Assembly: GCA_000648925.1 (NCBI GenBank)
Contig: JFHF01000007.1
Coordinates: 124,001 to 188,000, forward strand
Direction: 5' to 3'
Length of the DNA stretch: 64,000 nucleotides
Origin: Caballeronia jiangsuensis
GTDB lineage: Bacteria; Pseudomonadota; Gammaproteobacteria; Burkholderiales; Burkholderiaceae
Shown here: one piece after another, positions 15,927-24,814 of the stretch
How the letters are laid out: the number at the start of each line of letters is the position of its first letter
Position numbering within the stretch: position 1 is the stretch's first letter
Position numbers and translations under genes: made by a program
The notes under the pieces: generated by a model
What the model was told of the DNA's origin: nothing
The model's input: only the letters and a program-made list of their open reading frames with translations
The model's database searches: none

Positions 15927-17465
15927 ATGGATACCATTCTGGAGATGCGCGGCATTCAGAAAAGCTTTGGCCCCGTCAAAGCGCTGAATAACGTGAATAT
16001 GAGGGTGCGCCAGGGCGAGATTCACGCCATTTGCGGAGAGAATGGCGCTGGAAAGTCGACCCTGATGAAAATTCTCAGTGGCGTCTATCCGCACGGCTCG
16101 TACGGTGGCGACGTCCTTTACGACGGCCAGGAGCGAGCCTTCGCCGATATATCCGATAGCGAGGCGGTCGGCATCATCATCATCCATCAGGAACTCGCCC
16201 TCGTACCGATGCTATCGATTACCGAGAACATCTTTCTCGGTAACGAACAATCCAGGCGCGGGGTTATCGACTGGCAGATCTCGCGTGCGAAAGCCAAAGA
16301 ACTGCTGGCGAAAGTGGGCCTCACGGATTCTCCCGACGCCGCAGTTGGCACGCTCGGGATCGGCAAGCAACAGCTAGTGGAAATCGCGAAGGCGCTTTCT
16401 AAAGAAGTTCGTCTGCTGATCCTCGACGAACCGACAGCGAGTTTGAACGAGAAAGACAGTGACACGCTTCTTACGCTGCTGCTCGAATTGAAGGCCAACG
16501 GCGTAACGTCGATCATCATCTCGCACAAGCTGAACGAAATCTCGCGTGTCGCGGACGGCATCACCGTGATTCGCGACGGATCGACGGTCGATGTCCTCGA
16601 CTGCAGCACTGAGGCTGTGAGCGAAGACCGCATCATCAAGGCGATGGTAGGGCGCGAGATGTCCGACCGCTATCCGCCGCGTACGCCTAACATCGGCGAC
16701 GTGATTTTTGAAGTGAAGGACTGGCGTGTAAAGCATCCCACGCAGCGCGACCGCGCCGTCCTCAAGGGTGTGAATCTGATGGCACGCAAGGGCGAAATCG
16801 TTGGTATCGCCGGCCTGATGGGTTCCGGGCGCACCGAACTCGCCATGAGCGTTTTCGGCGGCACGTACGGTCAGGACATCACAGGCCGGGTGTTGATGCA
16901 CGGAAAGCAGGTCGACACTTCATCGGTGAAGAAGGCCATCAATGCGGGCATTGCCTACGTCACCGAAGACCGTAAAGGCAACGGCCTTTTGCTCGACGAC
17001 AACATCAAGCGAAACATTACGCTGGCGAACCTTTCCGGTGTTTCGAAGCTCGGTGTCGTCGATGAGCATGAGGAGATCAAGGTCGCGACCGAGTTTCTCA
17101 AGAAGCTCCGAATTCGTGCGCAAGGCGTGACGCACGTCGTAGGAAACCTGTCAGGCGGAAATCAGCAGAAAGTCGTCATCAGCAAGTGGCTGTTTTCCGA
17201 ACCCGAAGTGTTGATTCTCGACGAGCCCACGCGAGGCATCGACGTGGGCGCGAAGTACGAGATCTACAACATCATCAATCAGGCGGTTGCAGCGGGCAAA
17301 TGCGTGGTCATGATTTCTTCGGAAATGCCCGAGCTACTCGGAATGTGCGACCGCATCTATGTCATGAATGAAGGCCGGTTCGTCGGCGAATTAACCGCGG
17401 AAGAAGCCTCGCAGGAAAGCATCATGCGAGCAATCATGCGAAATGGAGACATTCAAAATGCGTAA
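15927..17465 (+). CDS. mmsA: Multiple-monosaccharide ABC transporter ATP-binding protein (MmsA/GguA)
   Basis: A 512-residue protein with two fused ABC ATPase domains, as usual for ribose/xylose-type importers. Domain 1 has Walker [10 protein letters not shown] and Walker [10 protein letters not shown]. Domain 2 has the degenerate Walker [10 protein letters not shown], signature L-S-G-G-N-Q-Q-K and Walker [12 protein letters not shown]. It powers import through the permease encoded next. ATG 15927 gives M-D-T-I-L-E-M-R; a TTG 6 nt upstream is the alternative. The stop overlaps the permease start by 8 nt, implying translational coupling. Confidence 0.93.
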   Translation: MDTILEMRGIQKSFGPVKALNNVNMRVRQGEIHAICGENGAGKSTLMKILSGVYPHGSYGGDVLYDGQERAFADISDSEAVGIIIIHQELALVPMLSITENIFLGNEQSRRGVIDWQISRAKAKELLAKVGLTDSPDAAVGTLGIGKQQLVEIAKALSKEVRLLILDEPTASLNEKDSDTLLTLLLELKANGVTSIIISHKLNEISRVADGITVIRDGSTVDVLDCSTEAVSEDRIIKAMVGREMSDRYPPRTPNIGDVIFEVKDWRVKHPTQRDRAVLKGVNLMARKGEIVGIAGLMGSGRTELAMSVFGGTYGQDITGRVLMHGKQVDTSSVKKAINAGIAYVTEDRKGNGLLLDDNIKRNITLANLSGVSKLGVVDEHEEIKVATEFLKKLRIRAQGVTHVVGNLSGGNQQKVVISKWLFSEPEVLILDEPTRGIDVGAKYEIYNIINQAVAAGKCVVMISSEMPELLGMCDRIYVMNEGRFVGELTAEEASQESIMRAIMRNGDIQNA

Positions 17466-18666
17466 GGCACTCTCTCCGGTAGCCGCCGAAGGCGCCGAGG
17501 TCAAGCAAAGCGAAGTATTCGGAATGATCAAGCGTATCGGTAGTGAGTATGGGCTACTGCTGTCGCTCGTCATCATCATGGTGTTTTTCCAGGTTGCGAC
17601 GAACGGCGTGCTGATGCAGCCGCTCAATCTGACCAACCTTGTGCTGCAGAACAGCTATATCGTCATCATGGCGCTCGGCATGCTGATGGTGATCGTTTCG
17701 GGTCATATCGATCTGTCTGTCGGCTCGACGGCCGGGCTCGTGGGCGCGTTGGCAGCCGTATTGATGGTGCAGTATGAAGTCAACTACGTGTGGGCGACCA
17801 TCATCTGTATCGCCGCTGGCGCACTCATTGGCGCCATGCAAGGCTACTGGATTGCTTTCTGGCGGATGCCGTCGTTCATCGTAACGCTGGCCGGCATGCT
17901 CGTGTTCCGCGGCATGACGAATCTCGTGCTCCAGGGACAGTCCATTGGGCCGTTCCCCGAAGGCTTTGGCACGGTGAGTTCGGGCTTTATCCCGGACGTC
18001 TTTCACGGCCAGGCGCTTCACATCACCTCGATCCTTCTCGGCGTATTCGTCGGCGTGCTGTTCTTCGTGATCGAGCTTCGGCATCGCGCTGGTGCGGCGA
18101 AACATGGCGTCGAGAGCGGCTCGTTCGCAGTGTTCGTCACCAAGAATGTCGTGCTCACCGCGCTCATCGTGGGTTTCTGCTACCTGCTCGCGTCCTATCG
18201 CGGCTTGCCGACGGTGCTGGTCATCATGGGCGTGCTGATCGGCGTGTACACGTTCCTCATGAACCGCACGACCATTGGGCGTCGCATCTATGCAGTTGGC
18301 GGGAATGCGAAGGCTGCGCGTCTGTCAGGCGTCAGCGTGCCGGCAGTGAGCTTCCTGACGTTCGTGAACATGGGCATCCTCGCCGCGCTCGCGGGCCTGA
18401 TTTTCGCCGCGCGTTTGAATAGCGGTACGCCCAAGGCAGGTACCGGATTCGAACTCGACGTCATCGCAGCGTGCTTTATCGGCGGCGCATCGGCCTCTGG
18501 CGGTGTCGGAAAGGTTGTCGGCGCGGTAGTGGGCGCCTTCATCATGGGCGTGATGAACAACGGCATGTCCATCATGGGTATCGGCGTGGACTATCAGCAG
18601 GTCATCAAGGGCATCGTGCTGCTCGCTGCCGTGTTCGTCGATGTCTACAACAAGAACAAGGCGTAA
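17458..18666 (+). CDS. mmsB: Multiple-monosaccharide ABC transporter permease (MmsB/GguB)
   Basis: A 402-residue polytopic inner-membrane permease of the ribose/xylose branch. It has about ten hydrophobic segments, the block G-H-I-D-L-S-V-G-S near residue 84, and a glycine-rich C-terminal region ([12 protein letters not shown]). It is longer than RbsC, as MmsB/XylH proteins are. ATG 17458 follows GGAGAC and overlaps the ATPase stop; an in-frame ATG at 17443 lies upstream of that ribosome site and is rejected. It completes the transporter of module 1. Confidence 0.92.
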   Translation: MRKALSPVAAEGAEVKQSEVFGMIKRIGSEYGLLLSLVIIMVFFQVATNGVLMQPLNLTNLVLQNSYIVIMALGMLMVIVSGHIDLSVGSTAGLVGALAAVLMVQYEVNYVWATIICIAAGALIGAMQGYWIAFWRMPSFIVTLAGMLVFRGMTNLVLQGQSIGPFPEGFGTVSSGFIPDVFHGQALHITSILLGVFVGVLFFVIELRHRAGAAKHGVESGSFAVFVTKNVVLTALIVGFCYLLASYRGLPTVLVIMGVLIGVYTFLMNRTTIGRRIYAVGGNAKAARLSGVSVPAVSFLTFVNMGILAALAGLIFAARLNSGTPKAGTGFELDVIAACFIGGASASGGVGKVVGAVVGAFIMGVMNNGMSIMGIGVDYQQVIKGIVLLAAVFVDVYNKNKA

Positions 18667-18698
18667 AGCCCAATTTCGACAGCAGACCAGATTTGGGC

Positions 18699-18735
18699 GT
18701 CGGCGGGACCGGTTGCGTGGTGAGGTTCCGCCGAC
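18699..18735 (+). promoter_or_regulatory. Stem-loop between the permease gene and the Dabb gene
   Basis: A 12-bp stem (GTCGGCGGGACC with GGTTCCGCCGAC, one G-U pair) encloses a 13-nt loop. A weaker GCCCAA/TTGGGC hairpin lies just before it. There is no U-tract, so partial termination or mRNA processing inside the operon is more likely than complete termination. Confidence 0.55.
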
Positions 18736-18807
18736 ATGCAGACTTGAATCACGAGATTGCATCTCGAACATTTGGCCTGTTTTTCAGCATCATCAATGGA
18801 AATAATT

Positions 18808-19104
18808 ATGGTCAAGCATATCGTGATGTGGGACGTTCGCGGCAACACGCCCGAGCAGAAGAAGGAATCCGCGATGCTCGTGAAGTCCGCATTCGAAAGT
18901 CTGAGCGGAAAGATTCCCGGGCTTACCAGGCTCGAAGTCGGCCTCGATGTCAGCGCTGTCGACTACGCGTGCGATGTCGTCTTATACACCGAGTTCGAAA
19001 CGCGGGAATTGCTCGACGCGTACGCCTCGCACCCGGAGCATCTGCGGGTGAAGGAAGTCGTCGGTGATGTGCGTATCGCTCGTCATCAGGTCGATTACAT
19101 CTGA
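18808..19104 (+). CDS. Dabb (stress-responsive alpha/beta-barrel) domain protein
   Basis: A 98-residue single-domain dimeric alpha+beta barrel. The start M-V-K-H-I-V-M-W-D-V and the closing R-H-Q-V-D-Y-I are typical of Dabb proteins. The family includes small dehydratases and cyclases such as plant olivetolic acid cyclase, and many proteins of unknown role. Its place between transporter and maleylacetate reductase genes makes it a candidate for an aldol or dehydration step leading to an aromatic ring, or for intermediate handling. His4 and the C-terminal R-H-Q are possible functional residues. An upstream in-frame ATG at 18757 is less likely because the conserved start is here. Confidence 0.82.
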   Translation: MVKHIVMWDVRGNTPEQKKESAMLVKSAFESLSGKIPGLTRLEVGLDVSAVDYACDVVLYTEFETRELLDAYASHPEHLRVKEVVGDVRIARHQVDYI

Positions 19105-19141
19105 GCGAGTTTCACGATTGACGAGCGAGGAAGCCACTCTC

Positions 19142-20203
19142 ATGTATGAATTCACCTATACCACGCCTTCAGCCCGAGTCGTTTTCGGTGCAGGGAGCAT
19201 GAAGCTTATTCAACAGGAAGTCGAGGCTCTGGGCGCACGGCGCGCGCTGGTGCTATGTACGCCGGAGCAGAAGGCTCAGGCGGAGGTCGTTTCGTCCCTC
19301 CTTGGTCCTTCGAGCGCGGGCGTCTTCGCTGGCGCACAGATGCATGTTCCGATTGAGAACGCTCGGCGCGCACGCGAACATGCGAAGGAAGTGGATGCCG
19401 ACTGCGCGGTGGCTATCGGCGGAGGTTCGACGATCGGACTCGGGAAGGCGATCGCGCTGGAATCTTCGCTGCCGATCATCGCAATACCGACGACGTATGC
19501 CGGGTCGGAGATGACGCCCATCTACGGGATAACCGAGAAGGGCCTGAAAAAGACAGGCCGCGACGCCAGGGTCATCCCGAAGACGGTTCTGTACGACCCG
19601 GAACTGACGATGGGGTTACCCATAAAGCTTTCTATCGTGAGCGGACTCAACGCAATCGCCCATGCCGCCGAAGGCTTGTATGCGAAGGATGGTAATCCCG
19701 TAATGTCGCTGATGGCGGAGGAGGGCATCCGCGCTCTTGCCACGGGCCTGCGTGGCGTGAAGAAAAGCGAGAAGGACAAAGCGGCGCGCAGCGAGTGTCT
19801 TTACGGCGCGTGGCTGTGCGGGATGGTGCTCGGCAATGTGGGCATGGCACTTCATCATAAGCTCTGCCATACGCTGGGTGGCACGTTCAATCTTCCTCAC
19901 GCCGAGACGCATGCGATCGTCCTGCCCCACGCGCTCGCGTACAACAGCGCAGTCGCGGGCGATGCTATGGAGCGGATTGCACGCGCACTGAACGTGCAAT
20001 CCGCTCCCGACGGACTCTATCAACTCAACAAGGAACTTGATGTGCCGCAAGGTCTCCGCGAGATCGGGTTGAAAGAAGCCGATCTCGATCACGCCTGCGA
20101 GGTGGCGCTGTCGAACCCGTACTGGAATCCGAGGCCGATAGAGGGGAAACCGCTTCGAGCACTGTTGCAGCGTGCGTGGGAGGGTGCGCGGCCTGCCGTC
20201 TAA
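19142..20203 (+). CDS. Maleylacetate reductase (iron-containing alcohol dehydrogenase family)
   Basis: A 353-residue NAD(P)H-dependent reductase. The start (M-Y-E-F-T-Y-T-T-P-S-A-R-V-V-F-G-A-G) is typical of maleylacetate reductases, as is the nucleotide loop G-G-G-S-T-I-G-L-G-K-A-I and P-T-T-Y-A-G-S-E-M-T-P-I-Y-G. Candidate metal or catalytic histidines lie in N-A-I-A-H-A-A-E, H-H-K-L-C-H-T-L-G-G and L-P-H-A-E-T-H. It converts maleylacetate to 3-oxoadipate for beta-ketoadipate metabolism. With the dioxygenase at the operon's start it brackets a hydroxyquinol pathway. ATG 19142 has a GAGGAAG site. Convergent with the MHS transporter, 35 bp apart. Confidence 0.92.
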   Translation: MYEFTYTTPSARVVFGAGSMKLIQQEVEALGARRALVLCTPEQKAQAEVVSSLLGPSSAGVFAGAQMHVPIENARRAREHAKEVDADCAVAIGGGSTIGLGKAIALESSLPIIAIPTTYAGSEMTPIYGITEKGLKKTGRDARVIPKTVLYDPELTMGLPIKLSIVSGLNAIAHAAEGLYAKDGNPVMSLMAEEGIRALATGLRGVKKSEKDKAARSECLYGAWLCGMVLGNVGMALHHKLCHTLGGTFNLPHAETHAIVLPHALAYNSAVAGDAMERIARALNVQSAPDGLYQLNKELDVPQGLREIGLKEADLDHACEVALSNPYWNPRPIEGKPLRALLQRAWEGARPAV

Positions 20204-20238
20204 CGGTCGTCCGACCTGGTTCTTGACGACGTCGCCGG

Positions 20239-21642
20239 CTAAACAGCATCGGCTGCATCGCGCAAATCGTCGAGATCCCGGCCACGCGTCTCAGGCGTGT
20301 AGTACGTCGTCACGACACCGATCAGGCTCAGAATGGCGACATAACTGGCGAGCGGAATCCACGCGAGAACACGTCCTTCGCTGCCGCCCCAGTGCGCCGT
20401 CGCCCACGCGATGATCGACGCTCCGATCAGCGGCGCGACCCCGCCCGCGATCACCGCGGACACCTCGCGACCCACGGCGACGCCCGCATAGCGATGCTGG
20501 GCGCCGAAGAGCTCGGGCAAGAGCGCGCCTTGCGTGGCGAACATGCCCCAGACGCCCGCGAGCGCGACGCACAGCATCGCAATGCTCGCCGCCGCATTGC
20601 CCTGACTCAGCACCCACCACGTCGGATAGGCGAGCAGCAACTGATACAGCGCAAAGGCGCGATAGACGGGCACGCGCCCGAAGCGATCGCTGAGTTTGCC
20701 GGTGAGCGGAATGATCACCGCGCCCGATACACCGGCAAGCAGCAGCGCGATCGGTCCGATGGGACCTTTGAGTCCCGTCGCGGTTGCCATGTAGCTGATC
20801 GCGAGCGACTGATAGATCGACGAGCCGCCGTTCTCAGCCATGCGCATGCCGATAACCTTGAGCAGCGTCGGCTTCGAATGCTTGATGAGATGTTTGAGCG
20901 GGCTGTCATTGATCTGATGACGCGCTTCGAGTTTCGCGAACGACGGCGATTCCTTGAGCTTCAGGCGGATCCAGATCGCCACCGCGATGATGAGCACGCT
21001 CAGCAGGAACGGCACGCGCCACAGCCAGCTCTGCGAGATGTCTTCGACGCGCACCAGCGCGAAGTAGATCGCGGCCGCCATCACCGTGCCGAGCAGCACG
21101 CCCATGAAGGGGAGCGCGGCGAAGTAGCCGCGTCTTTTCGCGGGCGCGTATTCGGCCATCAGCACGGCGGCGCCGGCCTGTTCCGCGCCCGCGCCGAGAC
21201 CTTGCAGCAGGCGGCAGCCGACCAGCAGAATCGGCGCCCAGATGCCGGCGCTCGCGTACGTCGGCAACACGCCGATGAGCGTGCTGGCGACGCCCATCAG
21301 CAGGATCGTCGCCATCAGCACGAACTTGCGGCCGTAGCGGTCGCCGAGCGTGCCGAAGACGATGCCGCCCACCGGCCGGATCGCAAAGCCGAGGAAGTAC
21401 GCGCCGAAGCTCGCGATCAGCCCGATGGCGGGATCGGCCGACGGAAAGAACAACGGCCCGAAAATCAGCGCCGACGCGAGGTTGTAGAGCGCGAAGTCGT
21501 AGTATTCGAGCGCGCTGCCGAGCGATGCGGCCCACGCGGCGCGATACAGGTCGCCTGTCGTGACCTCGTCGCGGTTCGTGCCGGCGCTGGCGTTGCGCGC
21601 GAGTCCGCCGTCGGCGGCCGCGATGGTTGGCTGGTGTTTCAT
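20239..21642 (-). CDS. MHS-family MFS metabolite:proton symporter
   Basis: A 467-residue polytopic transporter of the metabolite:H+ symporter family (ShiA/KgtP/ProP-like). It has twelve predicted membrane segments. Family blocks include S-A-L-E-Y-Y-D-F-A-L-Y, R-P-V-G-G-I-V-F-G-T-L-G-D-R-Y-G-R and E-S-P-S-F. It would import an organic acid or hydroxy acid. Being last in an operon with a variant shikimate dehydrogenase and a 2-hydroxyacid dehydrogenase, it probably carries a shikimate-, quinate- or aldonate-like acid. ATG 21642 has the site GGAGAGAGACACC. Confidence 0.88.
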   Translation of the reverse strand: MKHQPTIAAADGGLARNASAGTNRDEVTTGDLYRAAWAASLGSALEYYDFALYNLASALIFGPLFFPSADPAIGLIASFGAYFLGFAIRPVGGIVFGTLGDRYGRKFVLMATILLMGVASTLIGVLPTYASAGIWAPILLVGCRLLQGLGAGAEQAGAAVLMAEYAPAKRRGYFAALPFMGVLLGTVMAAAIYFALVRVEDISQSWLWRVPFLLSVLIIAVAIWIRLKLKESPSFAKLEARHQINDSPLKHLIKHSKPTLLKVIGMRMAENGGSSIYQSLAISYMATATGLKGPIGPIALLLAGVSGAVIIPLTGKLSDRFGRVPVYRAFALYQLLLAYPTWWVLSQGNAAASIAMLCVALAGVWGMFATQGALLPELFGAQHRYAGVAVGREVSAVIAGGVAPLIGASIIAWATAHWGGSEGRVLAWIPLASYVAILSLIGVVTTYYTPETRGRDLDDLRDAADAV

Positions 21643-21740
21643 GGTGTCTCTCTCCGTTCCTGCGACTACTGGCAGCAGTTTCGTCCTCGTCTTTGCGCGA
21701 GATGCGGGACCGCCGGCTCTTCCTGATGGGCGAATGGGCG

Positions 21741-22556
21741 CTAGCCCACCCGGGCGATTTCGTCGAGCAGGGCGGCGCTCATCGCTTCGAGCGGCGCCTC
21801 CTTGCCCGTGTAAAGCTCGACCTGGCCGCAGAACTGATGCAGCAACATGCGCGTGCCGTCGATCACTCGGCAGCCGAGTTCGGCGGCATCGCGGATCAGC
21901 TTCGTGCGAACCGGGATGAAGGCCGCATCCATCACGACGAGATGCGGCGCGAGCTGTCCCGCGCGCAATGGATTGACGTCCGGCGCGCGGAATCCGGCGG
22001 CGGTCGCGTTCACGACGACATCGAACGCGTGCGGATCGAAGTCGCCGAGATCGCCGCCGTATATGAGGCCGAAGTCGTGCGCGAGCGCCTGCCCGCGCGA
22101 CGCGGTGCGGTTGAACACGGTGACCCGCGCGCCGGCGCGCCGCACGCCCCACGCGATCGCGCGGGCAGCGCCGCCCGCGCCGAGCAATGCGATGCGTCTT
22201 CCGTCGAGCGGCGTCGCCTCTTCGAGCGCGCGCACGGCGCCGACGCAGTCCGTGTTGTAGCCCGTGAGATGCCCGTCGCGATTGTCGATGGTATTGACCG
22301 CGCCGATCTCGCGAGCGGTTTCGTCGAGCGCATCGAGATGCGGTATCACCGCCTGCTTGTGCGGCATCGTCACGTTCAGTCCACGTATGCCGAGCGTGCG
22401 CATCGCGTCGATCGCGCCGGCTGCGTCTTCCACACCGAAGCTCACGAACGTGTAGTCCACGCCGAGAGCACGATAGGCCGCGTTATGCACCTTGACGTTG
22501 AAGGTGAAGGGCTGGCCCGCGAGCGAGCCGCACAGGGAAGGAATCGAATGAGGCAT
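21741..22556 (-). CDS. Shikimate dehydrogenase family protein with variant substrate pocket
   Basis: A 271-residue AroE-fold NADP-dependent dehydrogenase. The catalytic Lys67 lies in N-V-T-M-P-H-K-Q-A. Also present are G-Y-N-T-D-C (Asp103), the Rossmann loop G-A-G-G-A-A-R-A and an N-R-T NADP-type clamp. The two carboxylate-binding serines of true AroE (S-K-S before the conserved His) are replaced here by Thr18-Phe19-Asn20. This suggests a non-biosynthetic paralogue using shikimate- or quinate-like or other hydroxy acids. The operon context (symporter, hydroxyacid dehydrogenase, SDR) supports a catabolic role. Confidence 0.85.
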   Translation of the reverse strand: MPHSIPSLCGSLAGQPFTFNVKVHNAAYRALGVDYTFVSFGVEDAAGAIDAMRTLGIRGLNVTMPHKQAVIPHLDALDETAREIGAVNTIDNRDGHLTGYNTDCVGAVRALEEATPLDGRRIALLGAGGAARAIAWGVRRAGARVTVFNRTASRGQALAHDFGLIYGGDLGDFDPHAFDVVVNATAAGFRAPDVNPLRAGQLAPHLVVMDAAFIPVRTKLIRDAAELGCRVIDGTRMLLHQFCGQVELYTGKEAPLEAMSAALLDEIARVG

Positions 22557-22571
22557 GGTCGGAATGCTGGG

Positions 22572-23564
22572 TCAGTGCTTCGAGAGATCGAACGCGGCGA
22601 CGGGCGCAACGCCATCGAGTGCGCGCAGCAGGTTGTCGGTGGCGAGTTCGGCCATCGCGCGGCGCGTTTCGTGCGTCGCCGATCCGATATGCGGAAACGG
22701 CGTGACCTTCGGATGCGTGCGCAGCGGCGAATCCTGCGCGAGCGGTTCGACGGCGAACACGTCGAGGCCGGCCGCACGCAAATGGCCGCTTTCGAGTGCG
22801 TCGAAGAGCGCGTCCTCGCGCACGATCGCGCCACGCGAACCGTTCACGAAGATCGCGCCCGGCTTCATCGCGGCGAACGCCTGCGCGTCCATCAGGCCGC
22901 GCGTGTCGTCCGAGAGCGGCAGCGTCAGCGCGACGATGTCCGCGCGTGCGAGCACCTCGTCGAACGATGCGCGCGTGGCATGCCCGGCGAGCATCGCGGG
23001 AACCGGCACATCGAAGGGATCGTGAAAGAGCACCGGCATGCCGAAGCCGAGCGCCGCGCGCCGCGCCACCGCCTGCCCGATACGGCCGAAACCGAGCACG
23101 CCGAGCGTCTTGCCGTGCACGTCCCAGCCGAACAGGTCTTCGCCGATGTTGCGCGTCCAGCGCCCTTCGCGCACATGATTCGACAGCTCGACCAGACGGC
23201 GCGAGCTCGCGATGATCAGCGCGAACACCGTGTCGGCGGTGGTTTCGGTCAGGACGCCGGGCGTGTGGCAGAGCGTGATGCCGCGTTGTTTCAGATGCGC
23301 GAGATCGTAATTGTCGACGCCGACAGAAATGCTCGAAATCACCTTCAGCCGCGGCGCGCGCGCGAGGTCGTCCGCGCCGATTTTGAAGCTGGAGCCGATC
23401 AGGCCGTCGGCGTTGCCCAAGGCTTCGCGAAAGCGCGGCAGTTCATCGGCGCGTCGCGGGTCGGCGACGGTCACGTCGTGTCTCGTCTGAATCCGGTCGA
23501 GCAGATCGTCCGGCAGTTTTCGAAAGACGACCACGTTCCTGCGTTCGGCGCTGGGCGTACGCAT
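22572..23564 (-). CDS. D-2-hydroxyacid dehydrogenase (GhrB/2-ketogluconate reductase type)
   Basis: A 330-residue NAD(P)-dependent D-isomer-specific dehydrogenase. The Rossmann loop is G-F-G-R-I-G-Q-A-V-A. The catalytic Arg is in N-G-S-R-G, the Glu in V-E-P-L, and the His in F-P-H-I-G-S-A-T. The pattern is closest to glyoxylate/hydroxypyruvate/2-ketogluconate reductases. It would interconvert a 2-keto acid and a D-2-hydroxy acid. Its start has the site GGAGAGAAGC. It is third of five genes in a tight operon, 15 bp before the AroE-like gene. Confidence 0.9.
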   Translation of the reverse strand: MRTPSAERRNVVVFRKLPDDLLDRIQTRHDVTVADPRRADELPRFREALGNADGLIGSSFKIGADDLARAPRLKVISSISVGVDNYDLAHLKQRGITLCHTPGVLTETTADTVFALIIASSRRLVELSNHVREGRWTRNIGEDLFGWDVHGKTLGVLGFGRIGQAVARRAALGFGMPVLFHDPFDVPVPAMLAGHATRASFDEVLARADIVALTLPLSDDTRGLMDAQAFAAMKPGAIFVNGSRGAIVREDALFDALESGHLRAAGLDVFAVEPLAQDSPLRTHPKVTPFPHIGSATHETRRAMAELATDNLLRALDGVAPVAAFDLSKH

Positions 23565-23603
23565 GCTTCTCTCCTGTTGTTCGTTGCGTGAAAGACTGGC
23601 GCG

Positions 23604-24794
23604 TCAGCGCGGCGTAGTGCGCAGGGACGAAGGTCCGCCCGTCAGTGAAATGCGTTGTCCGGTGTCGCGCAGATGGCCGCCGTTCACGGCGTAGAACGCG
23701 AGTTGCTTCTCGACGTTGAACTGCACGATCAGATGCTTGCTGTCGGCGGTGAAGACGATGCCCTGCGCCGCTTCGCCGCCCGGCGCTTCGGCGACCTTCG
23801 CGGCCTGAGCGTCGCGGATCGCGAACAGCAGCACCTTGCCGCGCGCGTGGCGTCCGGGGTTGTCAGGCGTCAGGTTGGAGCCGTCCATCGCCTGCACGCC
23901 GATCCATTTGCCGTCGGGCGAGATCGCCACGCCCTCGGGCAGCGACGGCACCGTCACATGCTGAACCGCGCGAAACGGCGTGCGCGAGACGTCGATGAGC
24001 GTGACCGTATCGGCATCGCCCGCGAGCTTGCCCGGATAGCCGGGCAGCCCGGCCAGTCCGACATCGCTGACGACGGCCCACTTGCCGTCGCTCGATACGT
24101 CGATCGTGTAGGGCGCGACGCCGCTCGAAAGACGCGTGCCGCTATCGGTCACGTGGCCGTTGGCGACGTCGAGCACGGCCACGCCCTGTTCGTCGCGCAG
24201 CGCGACGAGCGCATGTGCGCCGTCATGCGTGAAGCTCACGCCGGCAAGCCGCTTTTGCGCGACCTTCAGCGTGTCCAGGAGCGTCACGCGGTTGCCGTCG
24301 ATGCCGAGCACCGCCACGCTGCCATCGACGCACGGGACGAGCGCAAGCGCGCCGCTCCGGTCGATGGCGATGCCCTGCGGATGGCTGCCGATATCGAGCC
24401 GGGTCACGGCGGGCGGCGTCGCCTGCAAATCGACGATCTGCACGAACGAATCCATCAGCAGTTTCTTCGCGGCGTAGTCGTAGCGCGTGGGCGCGCCGAC
24501 CAGCGCAAGCTTCGCGTCGGGCGTGATGGCGACCGCCTGCGGCGGCCCCTGAATGCCGTTCTCGACTTCGACCTGCATCCTGACCCGCGGGGGAAAGACG
24601 CTCGCGTCCAGCAGCGTCAGCGTGTCCGGCGCGGGGTTGTCCGGATACGTGTCGCGGCCTTCGACGCGCTGATACTTGCCGTCGTTGCCCGACACGATCC
24701 AGTCGGCCGCATGCGCAGCGCACGCGGCGAGGGCCATCGTCAGACCGGCGAGCGCCCGGACGCGGCGGCTTCGGTTTGCCAGTGAATCAAGCAT
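23604..24794 (-). CDS. Secreted YncE-like beta-propeller protein
   Basis: A 396-residue exported protein with a signal peptide (about residues 1-29, ending A-H-A-A). Repeated blade-like motifs such as A-I-T-P-D-A-K-L-A-L, I-D-R-S-G-A-L-A-L, V-S-S-D-G-K-W-A-V and I-S-P-D-G-K-W-I-G indicate a seven-bladed propeller of the YncE/lactonase-like superfamily. It may be a periplasmic lactonase or binding protein acting before uptake by the symporter; no catalytic residue set can be confirmed by eye. A strong ribosome site (GGAGAC) precedes ATG 24794. It lies between the SDR and hydroxyacid dehydrogenase genes. Confidence 0.8.
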   Translation of the reverse strand: MLDSLANRSRRVRALAGLTMALAACAAHAADWIVSGNDGKYQRVEGRDTYPDNPAPDTLTLLDASVFPPRVRMQVEVENGIQGPPQAVAITPDAKLALVGAPTRYDYAAKKLLMDSFVQIVDLQATPPAVTRLDIGSHPQGIAIDRSGALALVPCVDGSVAVLGIDGNRVTLLDTLKVAQKRLAGVSFTHDGAHALVALRDEQGVAVLDVANGHVTDSGTRLSSGVAPYTIDVSSDGKWAVVSDVGLAGLPGYPGKLAGDADTVTLIDVSRTPFRAVQHVTVPSLPEGVAISPDGKWIGVQAMDGSNLTPDNPGRHARGKVLLFAIRDAQAAKVAEAPGGEAAQGIVFTADSKHLIVQFNVEKQLAFYAVNGGHLRDTGQRISLTGGPSSLRTTPR

Positions 24795-24814
24795 CTTTGT
24801 TGTCTCCTTTGGGC

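Noticed and set aside
21627-23591. A 650-codon plus-strand frame antisense to the AroE-like and hydroxyacid dehydrogenase genes
   Set aside because: Both minus-strand genes have intact catalytic motifs and ribosome sites; this frame has neither.
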